Shown here: positions 1 through 7,797 of the stretch, piece by piece
Numbering within the stretch: position 1 is the stretch's first letter
How the letters are laid out: each line of letters begins with the position of its first letter
Source of the DNA: JAAYBT01 sp964404395
GTDB lineage: Bacteria; Bacillota; Clostridia; Acetivibrionales; DTU013
Reading direction: 5' to 3'
NCBI GenBank assembly: GCA_964404395.1
Contig: CAYOKA010000021.1
Span: 1 to 24,571, forward strand
DNA: 24,571 bases
Notes under the pieces: model-generated
Database searches by the model: none
Seen by the model: only the letters and a program-made list of their open reading frames with translations
Told to the model about the DNA's origin: nothing
Made by a program: the position numbers and the translations under genes

Positions 1-487
1 AGCTGTCCGAGCCCTCCTGTCCAAAATCGATACACCCTTCACTTAGCTGTTTCTTGAGTGCCTGCATGATTTTCGTTCGGTCGCTAACCTCTTGATCCAT
101 TTTATTTATGAATAAATAGACCGGGACTCGATAAATAGACAGCAATCGCCACAAGGTTCTTGTATGGCTTTGCACACCATCCGCACCGCTGATGACTAAA
201 ATGGCATAATCCAGCACTCGGAGGGTTCTCTCCATCTCCGTTGAAAAATCCACATGACCGGGGGTATCCAGCAAAGTAATATGGGCATCGCCTATCTCAA
301 GCATGGCCTGCTTGGAGAAAATAGTAATGCCCCTGGCACGTTCCAGTTCGAAGTGATCCAAGAAGGCATCTCGATTGTCAACCCTGCCCATTTTCCGTGT
401 TTTCCCGCTCAAATATAAAAAGCTTTCCGATAAGGTTGTCTTACCGGCATCTACATGCGCTACAATTCCTACAACCAACTTTTTCAT
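1..487 (-). CDS. Translation-factor-like GTPase, TetM/TetB(P)-like (partial, C-terminus beyond left edge)
   Basis: The minus-strand frame opens with ATG at 487-485 and runs off the left edge, giving about 162 residues. The G domain of the EF-G/ribosomal protection superfamily is clear. G1 is AHVDAGKTT near residues 10-18, switch I holds RGITIFSKQ, G3 is DTPGHVDF, and G4 is NKMD near residues 128-131. Full-length family members are large proteins that bind the ribosome and use GTP; the classical members (TetM, TetO) dislodge tetracycline. Clostridia also carry chromosomal relatives with this N-terminus whose link to resistance is unproven, so I do not assign a tet symbol. The missing domains would decide between a resistance protein and a housekeeping paralogue. 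Confidence 0.85.
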   Translation of the reverse strand, partial: MKKLVVGIVAHVDAGKTTLSESFLYLSGKTRKMGRVDNRDAFLDHFELERARGITIFSKQAMLEIGDAHITLLDTPGHVDFSTEMERTLRVLDYAILVISGADGVQSHTRTLWRLLSIYRVPVYLFINKMDQEVSDRTKIMQALKKQLSEGCIDFGQEGSDS

Positions 488-764
488 CCTTCGCAATAAC
501 GACTCAATTCAAAATTAATTTTTTACGTTTCAACGAGGCAGTAAAAAGCTTTTAGCCTTGTCATAATTCTTTCATTGTCTATATCGTCTACGCTTATTTC
601 TTGTCAGTGTTTTATCGATACCTCTATAATACCAGCTAGTCAGGAATCAGACAATTCGGATAACCGTTTCCTTGTCATTTCATACCCGCCCAAATGACTT
701 TTTGCAGAAGTTACCTGCAATAAAAAATGAGTATGGGCAAAAATATCTCTGGGAGGTATGAATA

Positions 765-1232
765 GTGGAGAAAGAATATTATATAAAAAGTCCGGCCAAA
801 GTGCTTATAAGAACAACTGACAAGGCGATTACTATTAGCAGAAAAGGCTTTATGAACCTGGCTACTCACGGTTTGAAGGGCGAGAAGACAATCCCATTGA
901 AAAACATTACATCAGTCCAAATAAAAAAGCCTGGCCTCACAAACGGATATATCCAATTTGGCATTTTGGGTGGCATTGAAAATAAAGCGGGCATTCTTAG
1001 TGCAACCCAGGATGAAAATACCATCATGTTTACAAAAGCGAATTATAATGACATGCTGGAATTGAAGGAATACATCGATTCATATGAGGATGATAGCAAA
1101 GCGAAAGGTAATAACGTGCCGATCGAGAGATCCCCGGCCGAAAAGGTTAAAGAGCTCAAAGAACTATTAGATATGGAAATAATCACTCAGGAAGAATTTG
1201 ATGCAAAGAAAAGAGAATTACTTGGGTTATAG
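765..1232 (+). CDS. SHOCT-domain protein with N-terminal PH-like (DUF4429-like) region
   Basis: The product has 155 residues. A GTG start at 765 is preceded by GGGAGG (751-756) at 8 nt spacing; the nearby ATG at 758 is in another frame. The last 35 or so residues (KVKELKELLDMEIITQEEF, then AKKRELLGL) match the SHOCT short C-terminal motif, often an oligomerisation or tail helix pair. The N-terminal 110 residues are beta-rich and resemble DUF4429/bacterial PH-like modules (family recall, not searched). There is no signal peptide or membrane segment. Its cellular role is not known. It is a lone plus-strand gene between two minus-strand units. Confidence 0.75.
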   Translation: MEKEYYIKSPAKVLIRTTDKAITISRKGFMNLATHGLKGEKTIPLKNITSVQIKKPGLTNGYIQFGILGGIENKAGILSATQDENTIMFTKANYNDMLELKEYIDSYEDDSKAKGNNVPIERSPAEKVKELKELLDMEIITQEEFDAKKRELLGL

Positions 1233-1661
1233 CTACCATTCTCATTCAACCCGATTACCAGCTGAGTTTGTTTTAGCCGGTTTATTTATTATGCTCTCTC
1301 ACCACTCAAACCCATCCGGCTTTTCAATTTCGGGGTATTCATCATCGGAGGCCTCGTTTGGAATAATCCTCTCATACTCGTCTGTTTCGCTATTGTACTT
1401 TTATCTAACTTTTTTGCGCAAATTTTTGACTAGGGGACTAAATTTTGGCTAAAACCCATCAAATCAGTTAACATAATTCAAGAAAAGCGTGCTTATCAGG
1501 CCCCTACTCCAAATTTTGCGCAGAATATCGGTGAATTACCTAAATCTCTGATAAACAAAAGATAATATGTTGGTTTCCATTATCTCGCTTCATGATTTGC
1601 CCTGCACCAGTCCTTTTTTATTATTCGTAGGTAATCTGCTCTCTGTACTTTTTTGGAACTC
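1233..1661. other. Intergenic stretch containing a 23-bp imperfect inverted repeat
   Basis: I see no convincing gene in this stretch of about 430 bases between the ends of two convergent genes. The only structure is an imperfect inverted repeat described separately (1414-1436 with 1501-1523). A reading frame across 1198-1452 lacks a ribosome binding site, overlaps the end of the SHOCT gene and has a protein composition unlike a real product. Confidence 0.5.
1414..1523. repeat. Imperfect inverted repeat, possible degenerate MITE
   Basis: The arm at 1414-1436 matches the reverse complement of 1501-1523 at 19 of 23 positions, counted by eye. Both arms contain TGCGCAAA at the outer end and TAGGGG at the inner end. 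The loop is 64 bases. It could be the remains of a small mobile element or a long-loop transcript-end structure for the converging genes. Confidence 0.4.
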
Positions 1662-3782
1662 CTATTTTTCCTGCCTCTCAAAATAGACCTCCGGTAAAAC
1701 AATTTGAATCTCCCTATCCGAATTCTCCTTTTTCCAATAAACAACAAATAGTACCTTGGCGTACTTAGATTTATAGCTTTTTTGCACCATTTCCTCTATT
1801 TTATTAAGGAAAGCCTTTGAAAAACGGAATAGTCTGTTTCCTTTAGCATCGCAGCACCATCCCTCAGCTAACTTCAGTTCGTCGCCGCTCCTGAGCCGAG
1901 ATATTCTGCCCTGACATCTGGCAAAGCTGTCCAACAATACATCTCTATGGGATAGCTGCATGACCAGCTGCGCCGGCTGTTTATAAGCCCTGGAATCGCT
2001 TACCCGGATCAAGCCCTCCACCTTGATGGAATCCAAATAATTACCATTATAGTGAATGGTCAGGTTACATTTCGCCCTTGTAAGTGCCACATATAGCAGC
2101 CGCTTGTCCTCATCTTTTTCAAAAGCTTTTATTGGGACAGGCAAATTAGCGGGCGCATTACTGTTCTCAATATCTTTTCCGAATTGATCCAGCACCAGAA
2201 AAACATTGTCAAATTCACGCCCTTTGGTCTTGTGTATGGTTGAAACAAATATTGTATCCGTATTTCCGTCGTAGAAATCCTCCATTTTTGATTCTCTAAT
2301 AAAAATATCCAAATCGGACTTGTATTTTGTCTTAGTGTTTGTTTTTTCGAAATCAGCAATCATTTTTCTGCACATTTCAAGATTAGTGCTTCTGCTGAAG
2401 CGCTCTTCCAGCCTCCTTTTGGCCTTAATCCACGTTTCATCGTCTATTGCATACACCCCATCTTCCAATCTAAGCTGATTCAGGAAAAACCTCACCTCTG
2501 CCAGATTATATAAATTAAATCCTTCGTTAGATTGAATTAGTCTGGCTGGCATCCCATATTTCAATAAGAGTCCGGTGATTTGCATCGCTTGCTCATTCGT
2601 TAGCGTCAATATGCAGGTAGGCCCTGACAAGCCTGTTGAAAGAACATTTTTTACGACAGGTTCAATCAAGTTGCCGCTACTGTAGCAAAAGAGCTTTATC
2701 GTACCATTATCGGCATGTTTGGAGGTAATGGGTGTCTTTTTAAGTCTTCTTGATAATCTTTTTACAAACTCATTGGAGAATTCTACAAGATTTTTTTTGC
2801 TTCTGTAGTTCTCGGTCAGTTCGTATAAAGCAGAATTCTGCTCATCCATCAGCCTTTTCATATAATTTGAGCTGGAGCCTCTGAATGCGAAAATATTCTG
2901 GTCATCATCTCCAACGGCGATTACACGCATGTCCTCGTTATATTTCATGAGGGTCCTTACCAGCTCATATTCGTCGGCATCCATGTCCTGAGCCTCATCT
3001 ATAACCAGGACGGTTTTAGTTATCCGCCCCGCTTCCACCTCTCCCGTGTTGATTTTCCGGATAGCTTCCCGTATAACGGCTCCCGACTTCTCCAGCGTCC
3101 CAACTCTGCCCAGTAGATCAAAGCAATAAGAGTGGAATGTTTTGATTTCAATAAAGTTTGCAGCATTTCCAACTAATTCGGTCAGCCGCCTTTTAAACTC
3201 TGTCACCGCCGACCTGGAAAACGTCACCATAAGCATTTGCTCATGCTTGACATCCTCCATATGCATAAGGGATGCCAGCTTGTGGACAAGGATGCGAGTT
3301 TTGCCGCTTCCCGGTCCGGCAGCAACAACAATATTTTTTGAGTCCTTGTCTTTTATTATTTTAAGCTGCGAAGCCGATAACTGACCAAAGAGCTTCCTGA
3401 ATTTTGCCGGTGTAATGCTCCTTATAATCTCATCGCCCCGGCTTCCCCTGAAATATTTCCTCAAGAATGCACTGTAATTCATTTGGAAATAATCATCGGT
3501 AAATTCCAGCGCCGCCTTGTAATCATCAATCATCTTTCTGGCGTACTCTCCCACGATATGAATCTGCTGAATTCTGCCTTCATAAAAGCTACTCAGCTTC
3601 TTATAGTCCTCAGCCGTGTATCTCTTTTTATTATTCTTCTCAATTCTCTCGATAGTCAGGCCATTATAGATCACCAGAAAACCGCCTTCTATCTTGACGG
3701 CTTCGATTCTTGACAGGTAGAACAGCGCATCCTCAACCTCTTTGCAGGATGCTTGCATATCAAACATGGTAATCTCTCTCAT
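1662..3782 (-). CDS. UvrD/Rep-like superfamily 1 DNA helicase
   Basis: The product has 706 residues with a complete SF1A motif set: Q-like LSASQLKII near 135-143, Walker A GPGSGKT near 156-162, motif Ia TFSRSAVTEF, Ib TFHSYC, motif II DEAQD near 262-266, motif III VGDDDQNIFAFRGS, motif IV ENYRS, motif V STIHKTKGREFDNV and motif VI YVALTRA near 564-570. These indicate an ATP-driven 3'-5' DNA translocase. About 130 residues precede the helicase core, an extension not found in PcrA/UvrD. ATG at 3782 overlaps the 3' end of the exonuclease-RecQ gene by 23 bases, with AAGGAG (3787-3792) 4 nt upstream and a stop 12 nt upstream in its own frame, so translation is probably coupled. I recall related proteins in which RecQ and UvrD parts are one chain; here they are split. 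The role (repair, recombination or defence) is unknown. Confidence 0.9.
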   Translation of the reverse strand: MREITMFDMQASCKEVEDALFYLSRIEAVKIEGGFLVIYNGLTIERIEKNNKKRYTAEDYKKLSSFYEGRIQQIHIVGEYARKMIDDYKAALEFTDDYFQMNYSAFLRKYFRGSRGDEIIRSITPAKFRKLFGQLSASQLKIIKDKDSKNIVVAAGPGSGKTRILVHKLASLMHMEDVKHEQMLMVTFSRSAVTEFKRRLTELVGNAANFIEIKTFHSYCFDLLGRVGTLEKSGAVIREAIRKINTGEVEAGRITKTVLVIDEAQDMDADEYELVRTLMKYNEDMRVIAVGDDDQNIFAFRGSSSNYMKRLMDEQNSALYELTENYRSKKNLVEFSNEFVKRLSRRLKKTPITSKHADNGTIKLFCYSSGNLIEPVVKNVLSTGLSGPTCILTLTNEQAMQITGLLLKYGMPARLIQSNEGFNLYNLAEVRFFLNQLRLEDGVYAIDDETWIKAKRRLEERFSRSTNLEMCRKMIADFEKTNTKTKYKSDLDIFIRESKMEDFYDGNTDTIFVSTIHKTKGREFDNVFLVLDQFGKDIENSNAPANLPVPIKAFEKDEDKRLLYVALTRAKCNLTIHYNGNYLDSIKVEGLIRVSDSRAYKQPAQLVMQLSHRDVLLDSFARCQGRISRLRSGDELKLAEGWCCDAKGNRLFRFSKAFLNKIEEMVQKSYKSKYAKVLFVVYWKKENSDREIQIVLPEVYFERQEK

Positions 3783-6516
3783 ATTGCTCCTTCAATTCCA
3801 ATACGGAAAAATCGACCGCTACCTCATCAGCCGTGGTTCCCTGCCCTTGCGGAACACTATTGGTGAGCTCCGTAAGATATTTCACGATGAATTCGGCCAG
3901 TTCCAGCCTTTTCTCCAGTCTTTGCTTAATTTCCTCTGGGTCAAGGAGCCCCATTACGGCAATATGATTCGGAGAAGTCCTCCGGCGGCGAATCCACTTA
4001 TTTATTACCCACAAATTTAAAAGCGTCTTGATCCTTCCGGGTGTCACATCCTCGCAGCCAAATTGCTCTGCTTGCTCATTCAGCTCCTTGATGTTTAGAG
4101 TCTTTTCATCCTTATCGATTACCGTAAGAAGAAAATGCTCCAGCTTACCATAGGAATTTAAAATGCTCCCTGTTCGATTTTTGCTTCCCCTTTTCCGTAT
4201 AAATGCCAATAAATCCTTGGCATCTGCAAGGATTCTTTCCTCGCGGAGCAGGGTTATAGCTTCAATGACCTCACGCTTGTCTATTGCAAGACGGTCGGCA
4301 AGGTAATCGACTCTGGATTCTGCATCTTCATCCCCGGAGCGACATCTGCTTCTGCTGGAAATCAATGATTTGATTATCCTTATTGCGTGCGTCCTTTGCT
4401 TTTCATCAAAACGATGAGAATTGTTGATTCTATTAATAGCTTCCGCGGCATTTCTCACAAGAATGCTGTCCGCGTAGACACGAGGATTGTTTTGCTCCCG
4501 TTTCAGGTAGCCTGATTCCTCCAATGCTGCAATGGCTGTTTTCACTCTTGTTTCTAAATCCCTGACATTCTCATCCCAGCCAGCCTTGCGTGCAATTTCC
4601 AGTGCGGATTGAGATACTTTAGAACGAAGCTTGGTAAGATCCTTGATTGCTCTCCAAACCTGCTGAATCTCCTGTATGCTCACCTTTGTCTGGTTCAAAA
4701 GTATAAAGTGCTTATTGAGATCCTCATCATTAAACAGCACATAGCAATCGGCAGAAATTTTTTCGTCCCGTCCGGCTCTTCCCGCTTCCTGGATGTAATT
4801 TTCAAGTGAATCTGAGATATCATAATGAATGACCATACCAACATCCTTTTTGTCGACACCCATACCAAACGCAGAGGTAGCTACCATGATAGAAACCTCC
4901 CCCTGGATAAACGCGTTCTGGTTTTCCGCCTTCTCCTTCTTATTTATATCTCCATGGAAGGCCCTTGCTGCAAACCCATCCTTGCTTAGCCTGAGTGCAA
5001 GCTCCTCCGCCCTTTTTCGTCTTGACACATAAACGATAGTGGGACAGTTTTTCTCTTCCACCAAATCCCGGACAGTGTTATACTTTTCTTCTTCATTATC
5101 TTTTTCAAAAACCCTGTAACTAAGATTAGTTCTAGCCGTTCCCGTTTTAAATACTTCCATTTCAATGGCCAGTTTGGTCTTGAAATATTCTTGGATATCC
5201 TCGATTACCTGCAGCTTTGCCGTTGCCGTAAAACAGGATACCGGAATGCCATCCTCAAGGTTTTTCTTTTCCTGATAGCTTTTTATGAAATCGCCAATGT
5301 ACATGTAATCGACTCTGAAATCGTGTCCCCATGCCGAAAAGCAGTGTGCTTCATCAATGACGAAGCGCACTACATTTCTTCCCAGCAGCAGACGTTCAAT
5401 AGTTCTGGATCTCAACAATTCCGGCGATATATAAAGAATATTGGCTGAGCCATCTTCCACCCTTTCCATTGATCTGGCCCGTTCGATTGGATCAAGCATT
5501 CCATTGATTGTTACAGCCTCCGTGATGCCGACTTTTTCAAGGTTGTCCACCTGATCCTTCATCAATGACTGCAACGGAGAAATAACAACAGTCAGGCCAT
5601 TTACATTAGCCCCGCTCATAAGAGCAGGAACCTGAAATGCAATAGATTTGCCGCCCCCTGTTGGGAAAACGGCCAGCAATGATTTATTTGCGACGGCTGC
5701 AGCCACTGCTTTTTCCTGCAAAGGCTCCCCTGCATAGGTCCTATAGGAATCAAACTCAAAAAAACGCTTCAGGCCTTTATGTATATCCAGGGCTTCATTG
5801 CAGTAAACGCATCCCCTCAAGCAAGGCTTTCTCCTCAAAAGGTACATTAAGCGCTCCACATGGGGGTAGTTTCGCAAGACCCAGGGAGGCGTGATAGAGA
5901 AGGGGCTCTCAGCGTTTATCAACGTAAGGCAGTAAGTCAGCTCAACAGGGTATTGCTTTACCATATCGTAGAGGTTTGCATGTTCGCATATTCTAGAATA
6001 GAACTTTTTTCTTATTACAGATTCTATGTTTCCTCCGATTTTCTCATAATCCAGGAAATGAAAGAAAGCACTAAACTCAGCCTTATCCTTTAGCAGAAAA
6101 TAAAAGATGAGTTTCATACTGTCATCCAAACGCTGAAAGGCTGTCACTTCATCGAAAAAAAGGTCTCTGGCCTTTATTGAATCATTGAGCGGATTGTTCA
6201 GCTCATCGGTTTGTAGCTTGTCATCCTTCAACAATGCATGGTAAGGCCTTGCAGGAAACAATAGCGGCGACAGGTGTAGCGTATCTATGCACAAAGAACT
6301 ATTAATGCCGGTTGTATTAAGGATATTCTGTATATATTTCAAATCATGTTGAAAAATATTATGCCCGCATAAATACTGCGACCCTTGAAGGAAGCGGATA
6401 AATTCAGCCGTCTTATTTGAATGAAATGTACTGCCATCCCCCTTGACACTGCCGATATCCAATAGCCTTCCACTGTTAGGTTCAATTTCGGTATCAAAAA
6501 AAGCAATGGGTTTCAA
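3760..6516 (-). CDS. DEDDh exonuclease-RecQ helicase fusion
   Basis: The product has 918 residues. The start is TTG at 6516-6514 behind GGGAGG at 6 nt. Residues 1-120 look like a DnaQ-type 3'-5' exonuclease with all acidic and His positions: D8 and E10 (FFDTEIE), N53 to D58 (GHNIFQHD), then H93 and D98 (HALLKD). Residues 232-239 carry CLRGCVYC, a possible metal site. The RecQ-type SF2 core covers about 255-600: Walker A PTGGGKS near 285-291, DEAH near 388-391, FTATAK, FHGD, ATSAFGMGVDK and the arginine-finger motif QEAGRAGRD near 576-584. The usual RecQ zinc-binding cysteines after motif VI are absent; about 300 helical residues, probably winged-helix, follow. Exonuclease plus RecQ in one chain resembles human WRN in architecture. 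It is the first gene of a two-helicase operon. Confidence 0.9.
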   Translation of the reverse strand: MKPIAFFDTEIEPNSGRLLDIGSVKGDGSTFHSNKTAEFIRFLQGSQYLCGHNIFQHDLKYIQNILNTTGINSSLCIDTLHLSPLLFPARPYHALLKDDKLQTDELNNPLNDSIKARDLFFDEVTAFQRLDDSMKLIFYFLLKDKAEFSAFFHFLDYEKIGGNIESVIRKKFYSRICEHANLYDMVKQYPVELTYCLTLINAESPFSITPPWVLRNYPHVERLMYLLRRKPCLRGCVYCNEALDIHKGLKRFFEFDSYRTYAGEPLQEKAVAAAVANKSLLAVFPTGGGKSIAFQVPALMSGANVNGLTVVISPLQSLMKDQVDNLEKVGITEAVTINGMLDPIERARSMERVEDGSANILYISPELLRSRTIERLLLGRNVVRFVIDEAHCFSAWGHDFRVDYMYIGDFIKSYQEKKNLEDGIPVSCFTATAKLQVIEDIQEYFKTKLAIEMEVFKTGTARTNLSYRVFEKDNEEEKYNTVRDLVEEKNCPTIVYVSRRKRAEELALRLSKDGFAARAFHGDINKKEKAENQNAFIQGEVSIMVATSAFGMGVDKKDVGMVIHYDISDSLENYIQEAGRAGRDEKISADCYVLFNDEDLNKHFILLNQTKVSIQEIQQVWRAIKDLTKLRSKVSQSALEIARKAGWDENVRDLETRVKTAIAALEESGYLKREQNNPRVYADSILVRNAAEAINRINNSHRFDEKQRTHAIRIIKSLISSRSRCRSGDEDAESRVDYLADRLAIDKREVIEAITLLREERILADAKDLLAFIRKRGSKNRTGSILNSYGKLEHFLLTVIDKDEKTLNIKELNEQAEQFGCEDVTPGRIKTLLNLWVINKWIRRRRTSPNHIAVMGLLDPEEIKQRLEKRLELAEFIVKYLTELTNSVPQGQGTTADEVAVDFSVLELKEQYERDYHV

Positions 6517-6721
6517 TGCAAGCCTCCCAAAAGCATTTCCCAGAATTCACTAGTTTTTATTGATATTCGACGTTCTCTTGGCAAAACCCTCTTTGAAGGC
6601 AGAGATTAGCGGTTCAGAGCTACTCACGAAGCTAAATGGCACAAGCAGTAATAAGGAAGAGCATAAATATAATATGGTACAAAGTGTAAATTTTCAATGA
6701 GCGCTTGCGCGAATTGTACGC

Positions 6722-6760
6722 CAAAACGCGGGCACTTTAGTGCTTTCCTTACGCGTTTTG
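6722..6760. repeat. Hairpin with 9-bp arms
   Basis: CAAAACGCG (6722-6730) and CGCGTTTTG (6752-6760) are perfect inverted copies. Between them lies a smaller inverted pair, GCACT/AGTGC (6732-6743). It sits 20 bases left of the larger nested palindrome and may belong to the same element. Confidence 0.5.
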
Positions 6761-6781
6761 TGTGTATCGCGCCGCGAGCAT

Positions 6782-6883
6782 TTTATCAAATGCTCCTTCA
6801 GTGAGGGATTGAACCCACCACTGAAGTGGGAATCTGTTTATCCCCCGCCTATAGAGGCAGGGGTCTTAGGAGCATTTGATAAA
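6782..6883. repeat. MITE-like element with perfect 16-bp inverted ends and internal hairpins
   Basis: The ends at 6782-6797 and 6868-6883 are perfect 16-bp inverted repeats. Inside are CTTCAGTG (6796-6803) with CACTGAAG (6819-6826), and a GCCT/AGGC hairpin within 6842-6863 flanked by runs of C and G. The left end also overlaps a local palindrome, AGCATTT/AAATGCT (6777-6794). Nested stems and the absence of an open frame fit a non-autonomous element, possibly mobilised by an IS200/IS605-type transposase. No transposase gene is present here. Confidence 0.55.
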
Positions 6884-6976
6884 GTGATTAGGATTGCTAT
6901 GTAAGCTGTATTAGAATATAATAGTAAGCACATAGCATAATTTTCAAGTTGTCTGTGGTCGAAAGGGTAGTGAGAT

Positions 6977-7291
6977 ATGAACGATAGAGAGTTGCTTGAG
7001 TTTATAGCTGCGCAGGTCAGCGGTTTGACGAATACTGTCAACGGCTTGACAGGTGACGTTGGTGAGCTAAAGGTTGGACAGCAAAGCCTTGAAAGAAAAG
7101 TGCAAAGCCTTGAAGAAAATATACTTAGCCTTGAAAAAGGACAACAGAGGATTGAAATAACCTTGGAGCATGAAATTAAGCCGAAGATTGATGCCTTATT
7201 TGATGGATATCAGCAGGCAGTAGAGCAGCAAAACCGTATCGAACAAGATGTCAAAAGGCATGAGGATATACTCGAAAGATGTCTTAAATAG
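6977..7291 (+). CDS. Small coiled-coil protein of unknown function
   Basis: The product has 104 residues. The ATG at 6977 follows a GAAAGGG stretch about 9 nt upstream. The chain is almost wholly coiled coil: short repeats such as VNGLTGDVGELKVGQQSL and the similar VQSLEENILSLEKGQQ, then a conserved-looking segment IKPKIDALFDGYQQA near residues 68-82. Similar short proteins with a KI.ALFDGY segment are common in Clostridia and Bacilli (recollection), mostly without assigned function. There is no signal peptide, membrane segment or DNA-binding motif. It lies just upstream of a broken coiled-coil gene. Confidence 0.65.
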   Translation: MNDRELLEFIAAQVSGLTNTVNGLTGDVGELKVGQQSLERKVQSLEENILSLEKGQQRIEITLEHEIKPKIDALFDGYQQAVEQQNRIEQDVKRHEDILERCLK

Positions 7292-7314
7292 AAAATCACC
7301 GTTACCCAGTCTTA

Positions 7315-7741
7315 TTGGGTCAAGTACAGTTATCGCAAGAAGGCCGGGAGAGAAAAATTAAGCAGCACAGCGAAGAAATAGGAAAGCTGAACAAGCAAAA
7401 GGATGATCTCCTTGCGAAAATGCAGCTAAGCCATTCTGAGGCTCTTTTTCAGATTGATAAACATAAAAAGCAGCTAAACGAATATGACTTGCAGATAAAC
7501 GACCTGGGTCATAAGCTGGAAAATGAAGTGAGTCATCTCCTATTTACACAATGAAAGGGCCGCTACAATAAAAGAGGCCTTAGAGCTCTACCTGCATGAA
7601 AAAGTAATTGAGGATGAAAAGCGTGCCAGGTTAGACTTCCAAAATAAACAGCTCCAGCTGCAAAAACAGCATTTTGAGCAGCTGAACAAGAGACTGGAAT
7701 CACTAAATAAATCCCGCAACGACAAGGAAGAGCGAAAGTGA
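7315..7741 (+). pseudogene. Frameshifted coiled-coil protein gene
   Basis: A frame from TTG at 7315 (open upstream to 7288) encodes a Lys/Gln/Glu-rich coiled coil and ends at TGA 7552-7554 after KLENEVSHLLFTQ. A +1 frame picks up at about 7530 and continues to TGA 7739-7741 with ISYLHNERAATIKEALELY and another coiled coil. Neither half has its own good ribosome binding site. Joining them gives a continuous product of about 140 residues. The second half recalls a family segment of the type SYL..GRA.TLKEAINLY, seen in Firmicutes proteins that begin with a zinc ribbon or membrane segment; that beginning is missing here. The best reading is a decayed, 5'-truncated and frameshifted gene. Confidence 0.55.
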
Positions 7742-7797
7742 GACTTTCGAAGAGCGCCATAGTCGGGCATTTTGCCTTAGCTAAAGCCTATCCCTTC

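Larger units (their letters stand above)
6517..6976. other. Divergent intergenic region with two palindromic elements
   Basis: These 460 bases lie between the divergent recQ-like gene and a small coiled-coil gene. I find no reading frame worth reporting. The left part (6517-6700) is AT-rich and should hold the promoter of the helicase operon, but no clean -35/-10 pair stands out. The right part contains a hairpin at 6722-6760 and the nested inverted-repeat element at 6782-6883. Confidence 0.5.

Noticed and set aside
1198..1452. Plus-strand frame of 84 codons after the SHOCT gene
   Set aside because: It overlaps the end of that gene, lacks a ribosome binding site and has a Ser/Phe/Leu-rich composition typical of chance translation.
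3760..3794. Programmed frameshift joining the RecQ and UvrD frames
   Set aside because: No slippery heptamer is seen in the short shared window, and AAGGAG followed by ATG explains reinitiation better.
5790..5825. Radical SAM motif (CxxxCxxC) in the RecQ-like protein
   Set aside because: The spacing matches by chance; there is no TIM-barrel domain around it and it lies between an exonuclease and a helicase domain.
6782..6883. CRISPR repeat or array
   Set aside because: There is a single palindromic unit with inverted ends, not regularly spaced direct repeats.
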